From Enterobacter cancerogenus (GTDB lineage Bacteria > Pseudomonadota > Gammaproteobacteria > Enterobacterales > Enterobacteriaceae), in assembly GCA_000773965.1 (NCBI GenBank), contig JRUP01000018.1, forward strand, positions 372,001 through 436,000: DNA of 64,000 nt. Direction: 5' to 3'. Under the pieces are notes generated by a model that saw only the letters and a list, made by a program, of their open reading frames with translations, had not been told where the DNA came from and ran no database searches. This document shows, one piece after another, positions 55,476 to 64,000 of the stretch (the first letter of the stretch is position 1; each line of letters starts with the position of its first letter). The translations under genes and the position numbers were made by a program.

Positions 55476-55680
55476 GGCCGTAGCCCCTCTTCGGCGGCAA
55501 GGGCTACCCGCAGCGCTGAGGCTTTTACGTTGGGCCAGGAGCCAGGCGCAGGGATGCGACTGGCAGTTCGGGTTGGCCAGGATGGCCTTACCCGAACGAT
55601 CCGTCGGCACGACGTGGAAGCCGAAGGCACCGCGTCAGCGGCGCGAGGACTGACCTTGTAGCCGCAGAGGGGCTAAGGCC
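55476..55680 (+). repeat. About 200-bp structured repeat element, copy C (diverged)
   Basis: It has the same plan as copies A and B but different stem sequence. GGCC-G-TAGCCCCTCT pairs with AGAGGGGCTA-A-GGCC, and the shared inner features are GGGC-TA-CCCGCAGCGC near the left end and GGCACCGCGT-C-AGCGGCG near the right. Internal stems such as TTCGGGT/ACCCGAA are also present. Confidence 0.7.
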
Positions 55681-55691
55681 CGCACCCACGT

Positions 55692-55727
55692 ACAAACAAA
55701 AAAGCTGCCATTTATGAAAATGGCAGC
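55692..55727 (-). terminator. Rho-independent terminator of gltP
   Basis: GCTGCCATTT pairs with AAATGGCAGC around a 4-base loop, with TTTTTTGTTTGT following on the minus strand. Confidence 0.88.
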
Positions 55728-55815
55728 CTTACAGGAACTCTACTTAACTAACAATCCATTCACCAAATGGCGAGGCTTGAGCGGCGCGATGATGAAACAC
55801 TCACTATATCGTGCC

Positions 55816-57117
55816 TTAACTGGCTTTCTGTGTGCGCAGTTCCAGCTCGTAGGCTTCGGCTTGCTTGGTGTCGAACTGGTTTTCCCAGCGCGCAATCACC
55901 AGCACCGCCAGCGCATTACCGATCACATTCAGCGCAGTACGCGCCATGTCCATGATGCGGTCCACACCGGCGATAAACGCCAGGCCTTCCAGTGGAATAC
56001 CCACGCTGCCCAGCGTCGCTAGCAGCACCACGAAGGACACGCCCGGCACGCCAGCAATCCCTTTCGAGGTCACCATCAGCGTCAGCACCAGAATGATTTC
56101 ATCGGTTAGCGACAGGTCGATACCGTACAGCTGCGCGATAAAGATCGCCGCGATGCTCTGATACAGCGTTGAACCATCGAGGTTGAATGAGTAACCGGTC
56201 GGCACCACGAAGCTGGTGATGGCTTTCGGCGCACCGTAGGCTTCCATCTTCTGCATGATGCGTGGCAGCACGGTTTCTGAACTGGAGGTGGAATAGGCCA
56301 GAATCAGCTCATCTTTCAGGATGCGCATCAGCGTGGTAATACGAAGTTTACACATGCGCGCGACCGTTCCCAGCACCACGAAGGCAAAGAACAGAATCGC
56401 CACGTACACCAGCAGCACCAGCTTGGCCAGCGGATAGAGCGAGGCAAAACCAAAGTTGGCGATAGTGACGGCAATCAGCGCAAACACACCGACTGGCGCA
56501 TAGCGCATGATCATGTGCGTCACTTTAAACATGGTTTCAGACACTGAACGGAACACAGTCACCAGCGGATCACGATGTTCTGAAGGCAGCGCTGACAAGC
56601 CCATACCAAACAGCACCGAGAAGAAGATGATGGGCAGCATGTCACCCTTCACCAGCGAGGCGAAAATGTTCTGCGGGATCAGCGACAGAATGGTGGTCAC
56701 CAGGCCGTGAGGCGCCCCCTGTACCGCTTCCGTTGTGGCTTCGTATTTAGAGATGTCCACCGTTACCAGCGTAGACATATCAATGCCGCTACCTGGCTGG
56801 AATACGTTGGCCAGCGTAATGCCGACCACAATGGCAATGGTGGTGATCACTTCAAAATAGACGATGGTTTTGACACCAATACGCCCCAGTTTTTTCGCAT
56901 CGCCGACGCCAGCAATGCCGACAATCAGGGAGGAAATCACAATCGGCACCACAATCATCTTGATCAGATGAATGAAGATGTCGCCTGCAGGGGTGAGAAT
57001 GTTAGTGATTAACCATTCACGATCGTCTGGCTGATTATGCAGCACGGTTCCGACGATAACGCCGAGAATCAAGGCAATCAAAATTTGCCAGGCAAGGGTG
57101 AGCTTAAAACCTTTCAT
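55816..57117 (-). CDS. gltP: Glutamate/aspartate-proton symporter
   Basis: This 433-residue member of the DAACS family starts MKGFKLTLAWQILIALILGVIVG. It has AYSTSSSETVLPRIMQKMEAYGAP with the serine-rich re-entrant loop, the conserved VPTGYSFNLDGSTLYQSIAAIF, and DRIMDMARTALNVIGN. The wording follows E. coli GltP throughout. It is divergent from acs-yjcH-actP. In E. coli the nrf operon lies between gltP and acs, but here they are neighbours. Confidence 0.95.
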   Translation of the reverse strand: MKGFKLTLAWQILIALILGVIVGTVLHNQPDDREWLITNILTPAGDIFIHLIKMIVVPIVISSLIVGIAGVGDAKKLGRIGVKTIVYFEVITTIAIVVGITLANVFQPGSGIDMSTLVTVDISKYEATTEAVQGAPHGLVTTILSLIPQNIFASLVKGDMLPIIFFSVLFGMGLSALPSEHRDPLVTVFRSVSETMFKVTHMIMRYAPVGVFALIAVTIANFGFASLYPLAKLVLLVYVAILFFAFVVLGTVARMCKLRITTLMRILKDELILAYSTSSSETVLPRIMQKMEAYGAPKAITSFVVPTGYSFNLDGSTLYQSIAAIFIAQLYGIDLSLTDEIILVLTLMVTSKGIAGVPGVSFVVLLATLGSVGIPLEGLAFIAGVDRIMDMARTALNVIGNALAVLVIARWENQFDTKQAEAYELELRTQKAS

Positions 57118-57698
57118 AACGCGTTACTTTCCTCAGTAAAAACCCCTTTGCTCCTCTGCGAAGCTGCAGAAGACATGACGCACAGGGAAGTGAGCAAAAG
57201 CCCGATAAAATAGAGGGTTATAGTGGACTGCATCAGACACTGCTGCGTAAGCATTTTGCGCCTGCGCGATGATGCAGCCTGAGTGGATACCTGCTGAACA
57301 GGGCCGAGATAAGTACCATTTTCACTGCGGTAATTGCAACCCCTGGGGGGTTAGCGTAAATCCTGCGCAACTGAGTAGCATAAAATGCTGACATTAACTT
57401 TTAGTCATAACTCGCTGTTATGAAAAGTGTTAATTCGATAATTTTCCGCATAGCTATTCAATTTCGGGCAAAAAACCGCCTGGCGCGTTTGCTGATTATT
57501 TAACCAGAGACAACGTCTGATTCCGCGAAAAATCACAGACTGGGTCTCATTGGTTTCCGTGATGAACAGTATGAATTCGGGCGCTTTTCAGGCATACAAA
57601 AGGTCGTGATCCAGACTACAAAACAGAAACAAAGCCCAGTCACGCTCTTCAATTAACCTTTGATTGACATATGATTAACATCTTCAAGGAGGTCAGCC
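57118..57698. other. 581-bp divergent region between gltP and acs
   Basis: It is a long control region with AT-rich stretches. There is a short AACCCC/GGGGTT hairpin near 57338-57352 and a CRP-like sequence CGTGATCCAGACTACA at about 57605-57620. In E. coli acs is activated by CRP and repressed by IHF and Fis. No gene was recognised. Confidence 0.5.
57605..57620. promoter_or_regulatory. Candidate CRP site upstream of acs
   Basis: CGTGA-TCCAGA-CTACA keeps 4 of 5 bases in the left arm and 3 of 5 in the right compared with TGTGA-N6-TCACA, about 80-95 bases before the acs start. Confidence 0.3.
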
Positions 57699-59654
57699 AT
57701 GAGCCAAATACATAAGCATCCTGTACCCGCTGCCGTTGCAGCGAATGCCCTGATTAATGCCGACCAGTATGCGGCGCTGTATCAACAATCGGTTGACGAT
57801 CCCGACGCCTTTTGGGGTGAACAAGGTAAAATCCTCGACTGGATCAAGCCTTACAGCAAGGTGAAAAATACCTCTTTTGCACCGGGCAATATTTCTATTC
57901 GCTGGTATGAAGATGGCGCGCTGAATCTCGCCGCCAACTGCCTCGACCGCCATTTGCAAACGCGTGGCGATCACCCGGCGATTATCTGGGAAGGCGATGA
58001 CGCCAGCGAAAGCAAAACCATCACGTTCCGTGAACTGCACGGCGACGTGTGCCGCTTTGCCAACGTGCTGCTGAGCCTTGGCGTGAAGAAAGGCGATGTG
58101 GTCGCCATCTACATGCCAATGGTGCCCGAAGCCGCGGTGGCAATGCTGGCCTGTGCACGTATCGGCGCGGTGCACTCAGTGATCTTTGGTGGCTTCTCGC
58201 CGGAAGCCGTTGCCGGTCGTGTGGTGGATTCCAACGCGAAGCTGGTCATTACTGCCGATGAAGGCGTACGCGCCGGACGCAGCATTCCGCTGAAGAAAAA
58301 CGTCGATGATGCACTGAACAACCCGAGCGTCACCAGCGTGAAAAACGTGGTGGTATTCAAGCGCACCGGTAAAGACACCGGCTGGCATGAAGGCCGCGAT
58401 CTTTGGTGGCACGAGTTGGTGGCGAAGGCCAGCGATCAGCACGAACCGGTCGCGGTTGAAGCCGAGCATCCACTGTTTATCCTTTATACCTCCGGTTCCA
58501 CCGGCAAACCGAAAGGTGTTCTGCACACCACCGGGGGTTATCTGGTGTATGCCGCCAGCACCTTCAAATATGTGTTTGATTACCACCCGGATGATGTCTA
58601 CTGGTGCACCGCCGATGTGGGCTGGATCACCGGACACAGCTATCTGATTTACGGCCCACTGGCCTGCGGCGCCACTACCCTGATGTTCGAAGGTGTGCCG
58701 AACTGGCCGAAGCCGAGCCGTATGGCTGAAGTCGTCGATAAACATAAGGTGACATTGCTGTACACCGCGCCGACCGCGATTCGTGCCCTGATGGCCGAAG
58801 GCGACAAGGCCATTGAAGGTACCAGCCGCAGCAGCCTGCGCATCATGGGTTCCGTCGGTGAGCCAATCAACCCGGAAGCCTGGGAGTGGTATTACAAGAA
58901 GATTGGCGACAGCCGCTGTCCGATTGTGGATACCTGGTGGCAGACCGAAACCGGTGGTTTCATGATTACGCCGCTGCCAGGCGCGATTGAGCTAAAAGCC
59001 GGATCGGCCACCAAGCCGTTCTTTGGCGTGCAGCCCGCGCTGGTGGATAACGAAGGCAACGCGTTGGAAGGCGCAACCGAAGGCAACCTGGTGATCAACG
59101 ATTCGTGGCCGGGACAGGCGCGTACGCTGTTTGGCGATCACGATCGCTTCGAACAAACCTACTTCTCCACCTTCATAAACCGCTACTTCAGCGGAGACGG
59201 CGCACGCCGTGACGAAGATGGTTACTACTGGATCACCGGCCGCGTCGATGACGTGCTGAACGTCTCAGGCCATCGTCTCGGCACTGCAGAGATTGAATCG
59301 GCGCTGGTGTCACATCCGAAGATTGCGGAAGCGGCAGTTGTGGGTATTCCTCACAGCATTAAAGGCCAGGCGATCTATGCTTATATCACGCTGAACCACG
59401 GCGAAGAGCCCTCGCCAGAGCTGTATACCGAAGTGCGTAACTGGGTGCGTAAAGAGATCGGCCCGATTGCCACGCCGGATGTGCTGCACTGGACCGACTC
59501 ACTGCCGAAAACCCGCTCCGGCAAGATTATGCGTCGTATTCTGCGCAAAATCGCGGCGGGCGATACCAGTAATCTCGGCGATACCTCTACCCTGGCCGAT
59601 CCGGGCGTGGTAGAGAAATTGCTGGAGGAGAAGCAGTCCATCACCATGCCGTAA
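57699..59654 (+). CDS. acs: Acetyl-coenzyme A synthetase
   Basis: This 651-residue AMP-forming ligase makes acetyl-CoA from acetate, ATP and CoA. Motifs are [19 protein letters not shown] (P-loop), [35 protein letters not shown], and the acetylatable lysine in [15 protein letters not shown] near residue 609. A strong AAGGAGG site precedes the ATG. It is first in the acs-yjcH-actP operon. Confidence 0.97.
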   Translation: MSQIHKHPVPAAVAANALINADQYAALYQQSVDDPDAFWGEQGKILDWIKPYSKVKNTSFAPGNISIRWYEDGALNLAANCLDRHLQTRGDHPAIIWEGDDASESKTITFRELHGDVCRFANVLLSLGVKKGDVVAIYMPMVPEAAVAMLACARIGAVHSVIFGGFSPEAVAGRVVDSNAKLVITADEGVRAGRSIPLKKNVDDALNNPSVTSVKNVVVFKRTGKDTGWHEGRDLWWHELVAKASDQHEPVAVEAEHPLFILYTSGSTGKPKGVLHTTGGYLVYAASTFKYVFDYHPDDVYWCTADVGWITGHSYLIYGPLACGATTLMFEGVPNWPKPSRMAEVVDKHKVTLLYTAPTAIRALMAEGDKAIEGTSRSSLRIMGSVGEPINPEAWEWYYKKIGDSRCPIVDTWWQTETGGFMITPLPGAIELKAGSATKPFFGVQPALVDNEGNALEGATEGNLVINDSWPGQARTLFGDHDRFEQTYFSTFINRYFSGDGARRDEDGYYWITGRVDDVLNVSGHRLGTAEIESALVSHPKIAEAAVVGIPHSIKGQAIYAYITLNHGEEPSPELYTEVRNWVRKEIGPIATPDVLHWTDSLPKTRSGKIMRRILRKIAAGDTSNLGDTSTLADPGVVEKLLEEKQSITMP

Positions 59655-59670
59655 CCGGCATCGACGCGAC

Positions 59671-59706
59671 GGAGAGTGTCAGCCTGTCCACGGCAGGCTA
59701 CTCTCC
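59671..59706 (+). other. Intercistronic hairpin between acs and yjcH
   Basis: GGAGAGT and AGCCTG on the left pair with AGGCT and ACTCTCC on the right, with a short bulge. No T-run follows, so it may tune mRNA stability between acs and yjcH. Confidence 0.4.
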
Positions 59707-59827
59707 GTCATCCCTACCTTACGCCGTACGCTTTTCACCATCGCACAACCTATATAACTAGAATATTCAGCAGCTTAAATCATTTAATCGTGAGATATCT
59801 GCCTGCCTTTCCTCTGGAGAAACTGTG

Positions 59828-60157
59828 ATGAACGAAGCCCTAAATCAACAGGAAGCAGTCTGGCAACAAATCGAGAGTAACCCGCGTTTTCAGGAACTGG
59901 TGCACAAGCGCCAGTCCTTTGCGCTGTTGCTCAGTATCATCATGCTGGTGTTGTACGTCGGCTTTATTTTGCTGATTGCCTTTGCCCCTGGCTGGCTCGG
60001 TACGCCGCTGCATGAAGGCACCAATGTCACACGCGGCATCCCCATCGGCGTTGGCCTCATTGTGGTGTCGTTTCTGCTTACTGGCGTCTATGTCTGGCGC
60101 GCTAACGGCGAGTTTGATCGCCTGACCAAGCAAATCCTGGGCGAGGTGAAATCATGA
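59828..60157 (+). CDS. yjcH: YjcH, DUF485 inner-membrane protein
   Basis: This 109-residue protein has two membrane spans ([40 protein letters not shown]). The conserved [13 protein letters not shown] is present, and it matches E. coli YjcH. Its role with ActP is not known. The ATG at 59828 has GGAG 8 bases upstream. Its stop overlaps the actP start by four bases. Confidence 0.95.
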   Translation: MNEALNQQEAVWQQIESNPRFQELVHKRQSFALLLSIIMLVLYVGFILLIAFAPGWLGTPLHEGTNVTRGIPIGVGLIVVSFLLTGVYVWRANGEFDRLTKQILGEVKS

Positions 60158-61806
60158 AGCGCCTGTTCTCAGCCTTGTTAGCGGTAGTGCCTGCCAGCGT
60201 GTTTGCCGCCGATGCCATTACCGGCGCAGTGCAAAAACAGGCCACCAACTACGAAGCCATCATCATGTTTGTGGTGTTTGTGGCGGCGACGCTCGGCATC
60301 ACCTATTGGGCCTCCAAACGCACCCGTTCACGTAGCGATTACTACACGGCGGGCGGCAATATTACCGGCTTCCAGAACGGTCTGGCGATGGCGGGTGACT
60401 TTATGTCTGCGGCCTCGTTCCTCGGGATATCGGCACTGGTTTACACCTCGGGCTACGATGGGTTGATCTACTCGCTCGGCTTCCTGGTGGGTTGGCCGAT
60501 GATTCTGTTCCTCATTGCGGAGCGCTTACGTAACCTCGGGCGCTATACCTTTGCCGATGTGGCGTCATATCGCCTGCAGCAAAAACCGATTCGTACCCTG
60601 TCGGCCTGTGGCTCGCTGGTCGTCGTGGCGCTGTATTTGATAGCGCAAATGGTGGGGGCAGGCAAACTCATCCAGCTACTGTTTGGCCTCGATTATCATA
60701 TCGCCGTGGTACTGGTGGGGATTTTGATGGTGATGTATGTGCTGTTTGGCGGCATGTTAGCTACGACGTGGGTACAGATTATCAAAGCCGTGCTGCTGCT
60801 GTTTGGGGCCAGCTTTATGGCGATTATGGTAATGAAAGCCACCGGCTTCAGCTTCAATACGCTGTTTACCGAAGCGATGGCAGTCCACCCGAAAGGCGCG
60901 GCGATTATGCAACCGGGCGGGCTGGTGAAAGATCCGATATCGGCGCTGTCGCTCGGCTTAGGACTGATGTTCGGTACTGCCGGCTTACCGCATATTCTGA
61001 TGCGCTTCTTTACCGTGGCGGATGCACGTGAAGCGCGTAAGAGCGTGTTCTGGGCCACCGGCTTTATGGGCTATTTCTACTTCCTCACCTTTATCATTGG
61101 TTTTGGCGCGATTCTGCTGGTCGGCGCAAATCCAGCCTTCAAAGATGCTTCTGGCGCGCTGATTGGTGGCACCAATATGGCGGCAGTCCATCTGGCGAAT
61201 GCGGTGGGCGGCAGCCTGTTCCTTGGCTTTATCTCGGCGGTGGCTTTCGCCACGATCCTGGCGGTGGTTGCCGGGCTGACGCTGGCCGGTGCTTCTGCGG
61301 TTTCTCATGACCTGTATGCCAGCGTGATTCGCAAAGGTCAGGCGACTGAGCGTGATGAGCTGCGGGTGTCGAAAATTACCGTGCTGATTCTTGGCGTGGT
61401 GGCGATTGTGTTGGGTATCGCGTTTGAGAAACAGAACATCGCCTTTATGGTCGGACTGGCGTTCTCGATTGCGGCCAGCTGTAACTTCCCGATTATTTTG
61501 CTCTCAATGTACTGGTCGAAGCTGACCACGCGCGGCGCGATGATTGGCGGCTGGCTGGGATTGATTACGGCGGTTGTGTTGATGATCCTCGGGCCGACCA
61601 TTTGGGTGCAGGTGCTGGGGCATGCCACCCCGGTCTATCCGTATGAGTATCCGGCGCTGTTCTCAATGGCGGCAGCGTTTATCGGTACCTGGCTGTTCTC
61701 GATTACCGATCACTCCAGACAGGGTGCTGAAGAGCGGGCTAAATTCCGTGGTCAGTTTATTCGTTCACAAACGGGCGTAGGCATTTCGCAGGGCAAAGCG
61801 CACTAA
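60154..61806 (+). CDS. actP: Cation/acetate symporter ActP
   Basis: This 550-residue member of the sodium/solute symporter (SSS) family imports acetate and glycolate. It has an N-terminal signal-like segment [41 protein letters not shown] and [18 protein letters not shown]. About 13 spans are predicted. It completes the acs operon, with acetate import coupled to acetate activation. Confidence 0.95.
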   Translation: MKRLFSALLAVVPASVFAADAITGAVQKQATNYEAIIMFVVFVAATLGITYWASKRTRSRSDYYTAGGNITGFQNGLAMAGDFMSAASFLGISALVYTSGYDGLIYSLGFLVGWPMILFLIAERLRNLGRYTFADVASYRLQQKPIRTLSACGSLVVVALYLIAQMVGAGKLIQLLFGLDYHIAVVLVGILMVMYVLFGGMLATTWVQIIKAVLLLFGASFMAIMVMKATGFSFNTLFTEAMAVHPKGAAIMQPGGLVKDPISALSLGLGLMFGTAGLPHILMRFFTVADAREARKSVFWATGFMGYFYFLTFIIGFGAILLVGANPAFKDASGALIGGTNMAAVHLANAVGGSLFLGFISAVAFATILAVVAGLTLAGASAVSHDLYASVIRKGQATERDELRVSKITVLILGVVAIVLGIAFEKQNIAFMVGLAFSIAASCNFPIILLSMYWSKLTTRGAMIGGWLGLITAVVLMILGPTIWVQVLGHATPVYPYEYPALFSMAAAFIGTWLFSITDHSRQGAEERAKFRGQFIRSQTGVGISQGKAH

Positions 61807-61812
61807 ACAAAA

Positions 61813-61836
61813 AATGCCGCCCAAATGGGCGGCATT
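61813..61836. terminator. Bidirectional terminator between actP and yfaZ
   Basis: AATGCCGCCC pairs with GGGCGGCATT around AAAT. A T-rich run follows on the minus strand (TTTTTTGTTT) and a weaker one on the plus strand, serving convergent actP and yfaZ. Confidence 0.78.
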
Positions 61837-61889
61837 CAATTTATGCGATGATGAATCCGACGCGCCATCAGGTGCATCGGGTTTCATCA

Positions 61890-62435
61890 TTAAAAACGCA
61901 GTGACGCGCCCACGTATGGGCCATCGACCAGCACGTTGTCTTTGCGATCGCCTTTGTTGTTCAGCTCGATGTACTGATAACCCACACGCAGATTCAGCAG
62001 TGAAATCGGGGTGAAGCTCAGACCACCAGACGCTTCTTTGTAGCTGTCCAGACGATCGGAGAACGCTTCCGGCGCGTAGTAGTATTCGCCGTACAGGCCC
62101 CACATGCTGTTGAAGTTGTACTGTGCACCGGCACCTACAGCCACGGTGAAGCCATCACGACCATCTTCCGGATGGGTGAACAGTGCTTTGGCGGTAGGGG
62201 CAATGCGGAAGTCGCCAAAATCGATGTTGTAGCCCGCGCCCAGACCGTAGGTGCTGCCATCGTGATCGCTGCGCAGCCAGTTGCCTTTCAGGAACAGGCC
62301 AGGAGAGGTGGTGCCGAGGCCAAGGTTCAGGTTGGTGCTATGCTCACCCACGTCAACACTGCCCTCAATTGCCTGCGCGCCGCTGCTCAGCAGTGCCAGA
62401 CCCAATACGCTTCCAGTAACAAGTTGCTTAAACAT
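61890..62435 (-). CDS. yfaZ: YfaZ family outer membrane protein
   Basis: This 181-residue outer membrane barrel protein has a signal peptide ending SSGAQAIE. The family elements GNWLRSDHDGSTYGLGAGYNIDFGDFRIAPTAKALF (split about residues 50-85) are present, and the last strand VGASLRF ends in Phe. Function is not established. The ATG at 62435 has GGAG 9 bases upstream; the longer reading does not begin with a signal sequence. Confidence 0.9.
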   Translation of the reverse strand: MFKQLVTGSVLGLALLSSGAQAIEGSVDVGEHSTNLNLGLGTTSPGLFLKGNWLRSDHDGSTYGLGAGYNIDFGDFRIAPTAKALFTHPEDGRDGFTVAVGAGAQYNFNSMWGLYGEYYYAPEAFSDRLDSYKEASGGLSFTPISLLNLRVGYQYIELNNKGDRKDNVLVDGPYVGASLRF

Positions 62436-62555
62436 ATGATTCCACTCCATGAAGGACAAATAAGTCGGCGCAAAGGGTAACAGCCTGGCAGCAGGAGACA
62501 ACTTTATTTGGAAACCTTTACGTAAAAATCGATGACAGTGCGCAAAAAGCGACCA

Positions 62556-63251
62556 TCAGGCCGCCCATAACAAGTGGCTCAATAGCGGTGCCAGAATCAC
62601 CGTCACCACGCCTGACAGCATCATTACCAGGCTCGATACCACGCCCTCTTGCTGACCTAATTGATAAGCGCGAGCCGTTCCCGCACCGTGCGACGCGGCA
62701 CCAAAACCCGCGCCTTTTGCCACGCCCTGCTTGATGGCAATACGCAGAAACAGCACATCGCCTACTGCCATGCCAAACACCCCGGTTATCACCACAAACA
62801 GCGCCACCAAATCCGGCTGGCCGCCAATCGGCAGTGCAGCCGCCAGTGCAAATGGCGTGGTAATCGAGCGCACCGCGAGGCTGCGCTGGATGGTTTCCGG
62901 CAGCATCAGCAGTCGCGCCAGCCATACCGAACTGCACACCGCCACCAGCGTGGCGGTTAACACGCCGACACTCAGCGATAGCCAGTGGCGCTTGATGATC
63001 TCCAGGTTCTCATACACCGGCACCGCAAACGCCAGCGTTGCCGGGCCCAGCAGCCAGATCAGCCAATGACTCTCGGCAATGTAATCCTTCCAGCTGACGT
63101 GCGTCAGCAGTAGCAGCGCCACCAGCACCACCGGCGTCATTACCAGCGGCATCAGCAGCAATGTCTGTTTGCGGCGGTAGAGACGTTTATTGACGTAATA
63201 GACCAGCAGCGTCAGCGCCAGACACAGCAGGCTAATGATGAAATCAGCCAT
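62556..63251 (-). CDS. CidB/LrgB (YohK) family membrane protein
   Basis: This 231-residue protein has several membrane spans. The family segments ENLEIIKRHWLSLSVGVL, RSITTPFALAAALPIGGQPDL and GFGAASHGAGTARAYQLGQQEG are clear. LrgB/CidB proteins work with LrgA/CidA in murein hydrolase control or export of small carboxylic compounds. The start overlaps the CidA-like stop by eight bases. Confidence 0.9.
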   Translation of the reverse strand: MADFIISLLCLALTLLVYYVNKRLYRRKQTLLLMPLVMTPVVLVALLLLTHVSWKDYIAESHWLIWLLGPATLAFAVPVYENLEIIKRHWLSLSVGVLTATLVAVCSSVWLARLLMLPETIQRSLAVRSITTPFALAAALPIGGQPDLVALFVVITGVFGMAVGDVLFLRIAIKQGVAKGAGFGAASHGAGTARAYQLGQQEGVVSSLVMMLSGVVTVILAPLLSHLLWAA

Positions 63252-63669
63252 GATGTGCCTGCTTACGCGCCGCACGCGCCAGTTCGAAGCGGTACAGACG
63301 ATCCACCACCAGCGAGGTCGCCGCCAGCACTAATAAGGTACTCACTGCAATCACCACGCAGATGCGCCAGCCTTCACTGCGCAGCAAATCGCTATAATTG
63401 ACCACCGCCACCACCGCAGGAATAAAGAACAGCAGCATTTCCGCCAGCAGCCAGTTAGCCCCGGCTTTCACCCAACGCAGCGGCACCACGCGCGTCATGA
63501 TCAATAGCAACAGCAGCACCATTCCCACCACATTGGCGGGCAGCGGCAAATGCAGCCAGCTCACCAGTTTGTCGCTGGCCATAAACAGGCCGATATACAG
63601 CACCAACTGCAATGGCACAAAAACACGTTGCAGGATGTCCGTTCTGCGCGGACTCAATGCAAGCGCCAT
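63244..63669 (-). CDS. CidA/LrgA (YohJ) family membrane protein
   Basis: This 141-residue holin-like protein has four membrane spans. The family pattern LPLPANVVGMVLLLLLI followed by LLAEMLLFFIPAVVAVVNY is present. It starts 104 bases from the divergent LysR gene and is first in the two-gene unit. GGAG lies 7 bases before the ATG. Confidence 0.9.
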   Translation of the reverse strand: MALALSPRRTDILQRVFVPLQLVLYIGLFMASDKLVSWLHLPLPANVVGMVLLLLLIMTRVVPLRWVKAGANWLLAEMLLFFIPAVVAVVNYSDLLRSEGWRICVVIAVSTLLVLAATSLVVDRLYRFELARAARKQAHHG

Positions 63670-63732
63670 TTTGCTTCTCCCCAGAATTAAACGTTGGGCT
63701 TAGTATAAATCCGCGTCAAACCGTGAAAGAAA

Positions 63733-63749
63733 TGAATTAAAATCATTCA
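63733..63749. promoter_or_regulatory. LysR-type dyad between cidA-like and lysR genes
   Basis: TGAAT-N7-ATTCA (17 bp) lies 25-41 bases before the LysR start. It is a T-N11-A-like dyad typical of LysR binding sites. Confidence 0.45.
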
Positions 63750-63773
63750 AACTATGCCAAAAAGGAATGCTTT

Positions 63774-64000
63774 ATGGATGTCCGCGCCCTGCGCTATTTC
63801 ACCGAAGTGGTGCGACAGCAAAGCTTCACCCGCGCTGCCGAGAAGTTGTATGTCACACAGCCGACCATCAGCAAAATGCTGCGCCAGTTAGAGGAAGAAC
63901 TCGGCTGCACGCTGCTGCTGCGTGAGGGCCGCAAGCTGCATCTTACCGACAGCGGTCAGGCGGTGTATCAACGCGGGCTGGCGATTTTGCAGGAGTTTCA
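63774..64000 (+). CDS. LysR-family regulator, 5' end only
   Basis: The first 75 codons of a LysR regulator are visible: MDVRALRYFTEVVRQQSFTR, then the helix-turn-helix AAEKLYVTQPTISKMLRQLE. The AAAGGA site lies 7 bases before the ATG. The gene runs out of the window. It is divergent from the CidA/CidB-like pair and probably regulates it, as CidR does in Gram-positive bacteria. Confidence 0.88.
   Translation, partial: MDVRALRYFTEVVRQQSFTRAAEKLYVTQPTISKMLRQLEEELGCTLLLREGRKLHLTDSGQAVYQRGLAILQEF

Larger units (their letters stand above)
55098..55815. other. 718-bp intergenic region with two large structured repeats
   Basis: After a short AT-rich stretch upstream of the HicB-like gene, the region holds repeat copies B (55233-55431) and C (55476-55680) and the gltP terminator (55692-55727). 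The reading frames at 55221-55457 and 55280-55483 lie within the repeats and are not counted as genes. Confidence 0.65.

Noticed and set aside
55280..55483. Plus-strand frame with the same PASCGLSWQT-like peptide
   Set aside because: It lies inside repeat copy B and has no ribosome site.
57338..57352. AACCCC/GGGGTT dyad between gltP and acs
   Set aside because: Too short, with no T-run; it could be chance.

Overview
The window looks like a chromosomal segment of a plant- or environment-associated enterobacterium close to Pantoea or Erwinia. Many products align closely with Escherichia coli proteins I know from memory (Gcd, AbgABT, SbmA, YncE, MurQP, GltP, Acs-YjcH-ActP, YfaZ, Tsx). They are mixed with genes absent from E. 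coli K-12: a three-subunit gluconate 2-dehydrogenase, a fused ATP-dependent dihydroxyacetone kinase, an orphan type VI secretion cargo module and a large autotransporter. No rRNA, tRNA, CRISPR array or transposase gene was seen. The taxonomic call is inference.

Layout. 1-425 is the 3' end of a tartrate/D-malate dehydrogenase. 528-1811 is an AT-rich hcp / immunity / Tlde1-type effector module bounded by 15-bp direct repeats. 1944-10820 is a carbohydrate locus: ABC importer, GNAT protein, ATPase, ROK regulator, BadF-type kinase and Gfo/Idh/MocA oxidoreductase. 10922-12160 is an EntS-like exporter with a possible Fur box. 12578-13177 is an unrecognised protein. 13461-15851 is gcd. 15981-21047 holds an MdtG-like pump, a LysR and a SoxS/RamA-type regulator, and a PmrAB/QseBC-like two-component system; regularly spaced hexamer repeats lie in front of the last two units. 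21572-22985 is tsx and a YjdN-like protein. 23064-28500 is abgR / abgA-abgB-abgT. 28690-31670 is an MFS gene followed by an XRE-ImmA/IrrE plus PIN module that appears to have inserted at the MFS 3' end. 31980-35832 is gluconate 2-dehydrogenase, with a perfect GntR-type palindrome upstream. 36128-45168 contains sbmA, DHA kinase, yncE, a small DUF1471 protein, a NepI-like exporter with its AraC regulator, and a PAS-containing chemoreceptor. 45541-51624 is a 2027-residue autotransporter. 52192-54542 is murQ-murP. 54693-55097 is a HicB-like antitoxin without HicA. 55816-61806 is gltP and acs-yjcH-actP. 61890 to the end is yfaZ, a CidB/CidA pair and the start of a LysR gene.

How it fits together. 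Gcd oxidises glucose to gluconate in the periplasm and the GADH complex takes gluconate to 2-ketogluconate. A gluconate-type operator sits in front of GADH and a GalR/GalS-type operator lies upstream of gcd, so the two steps may be controlled separately. MurQP, AbgABT, Acs/ActP, GltP and Tsx are scavenging functions for wall fragments, folate breakdown products, acetate, acidic amino acids and nucleosides.

The least explained material is non-coding. A family of about 200-bp elements has long terminal inverted repeats (three copies; a base-pair swap in the outer stem is matched on both sides). A separate family of GTAGCGGCGC palindromes lies between genes. Two gene modules carry direct-repeat boundaries that look like insertion scars.
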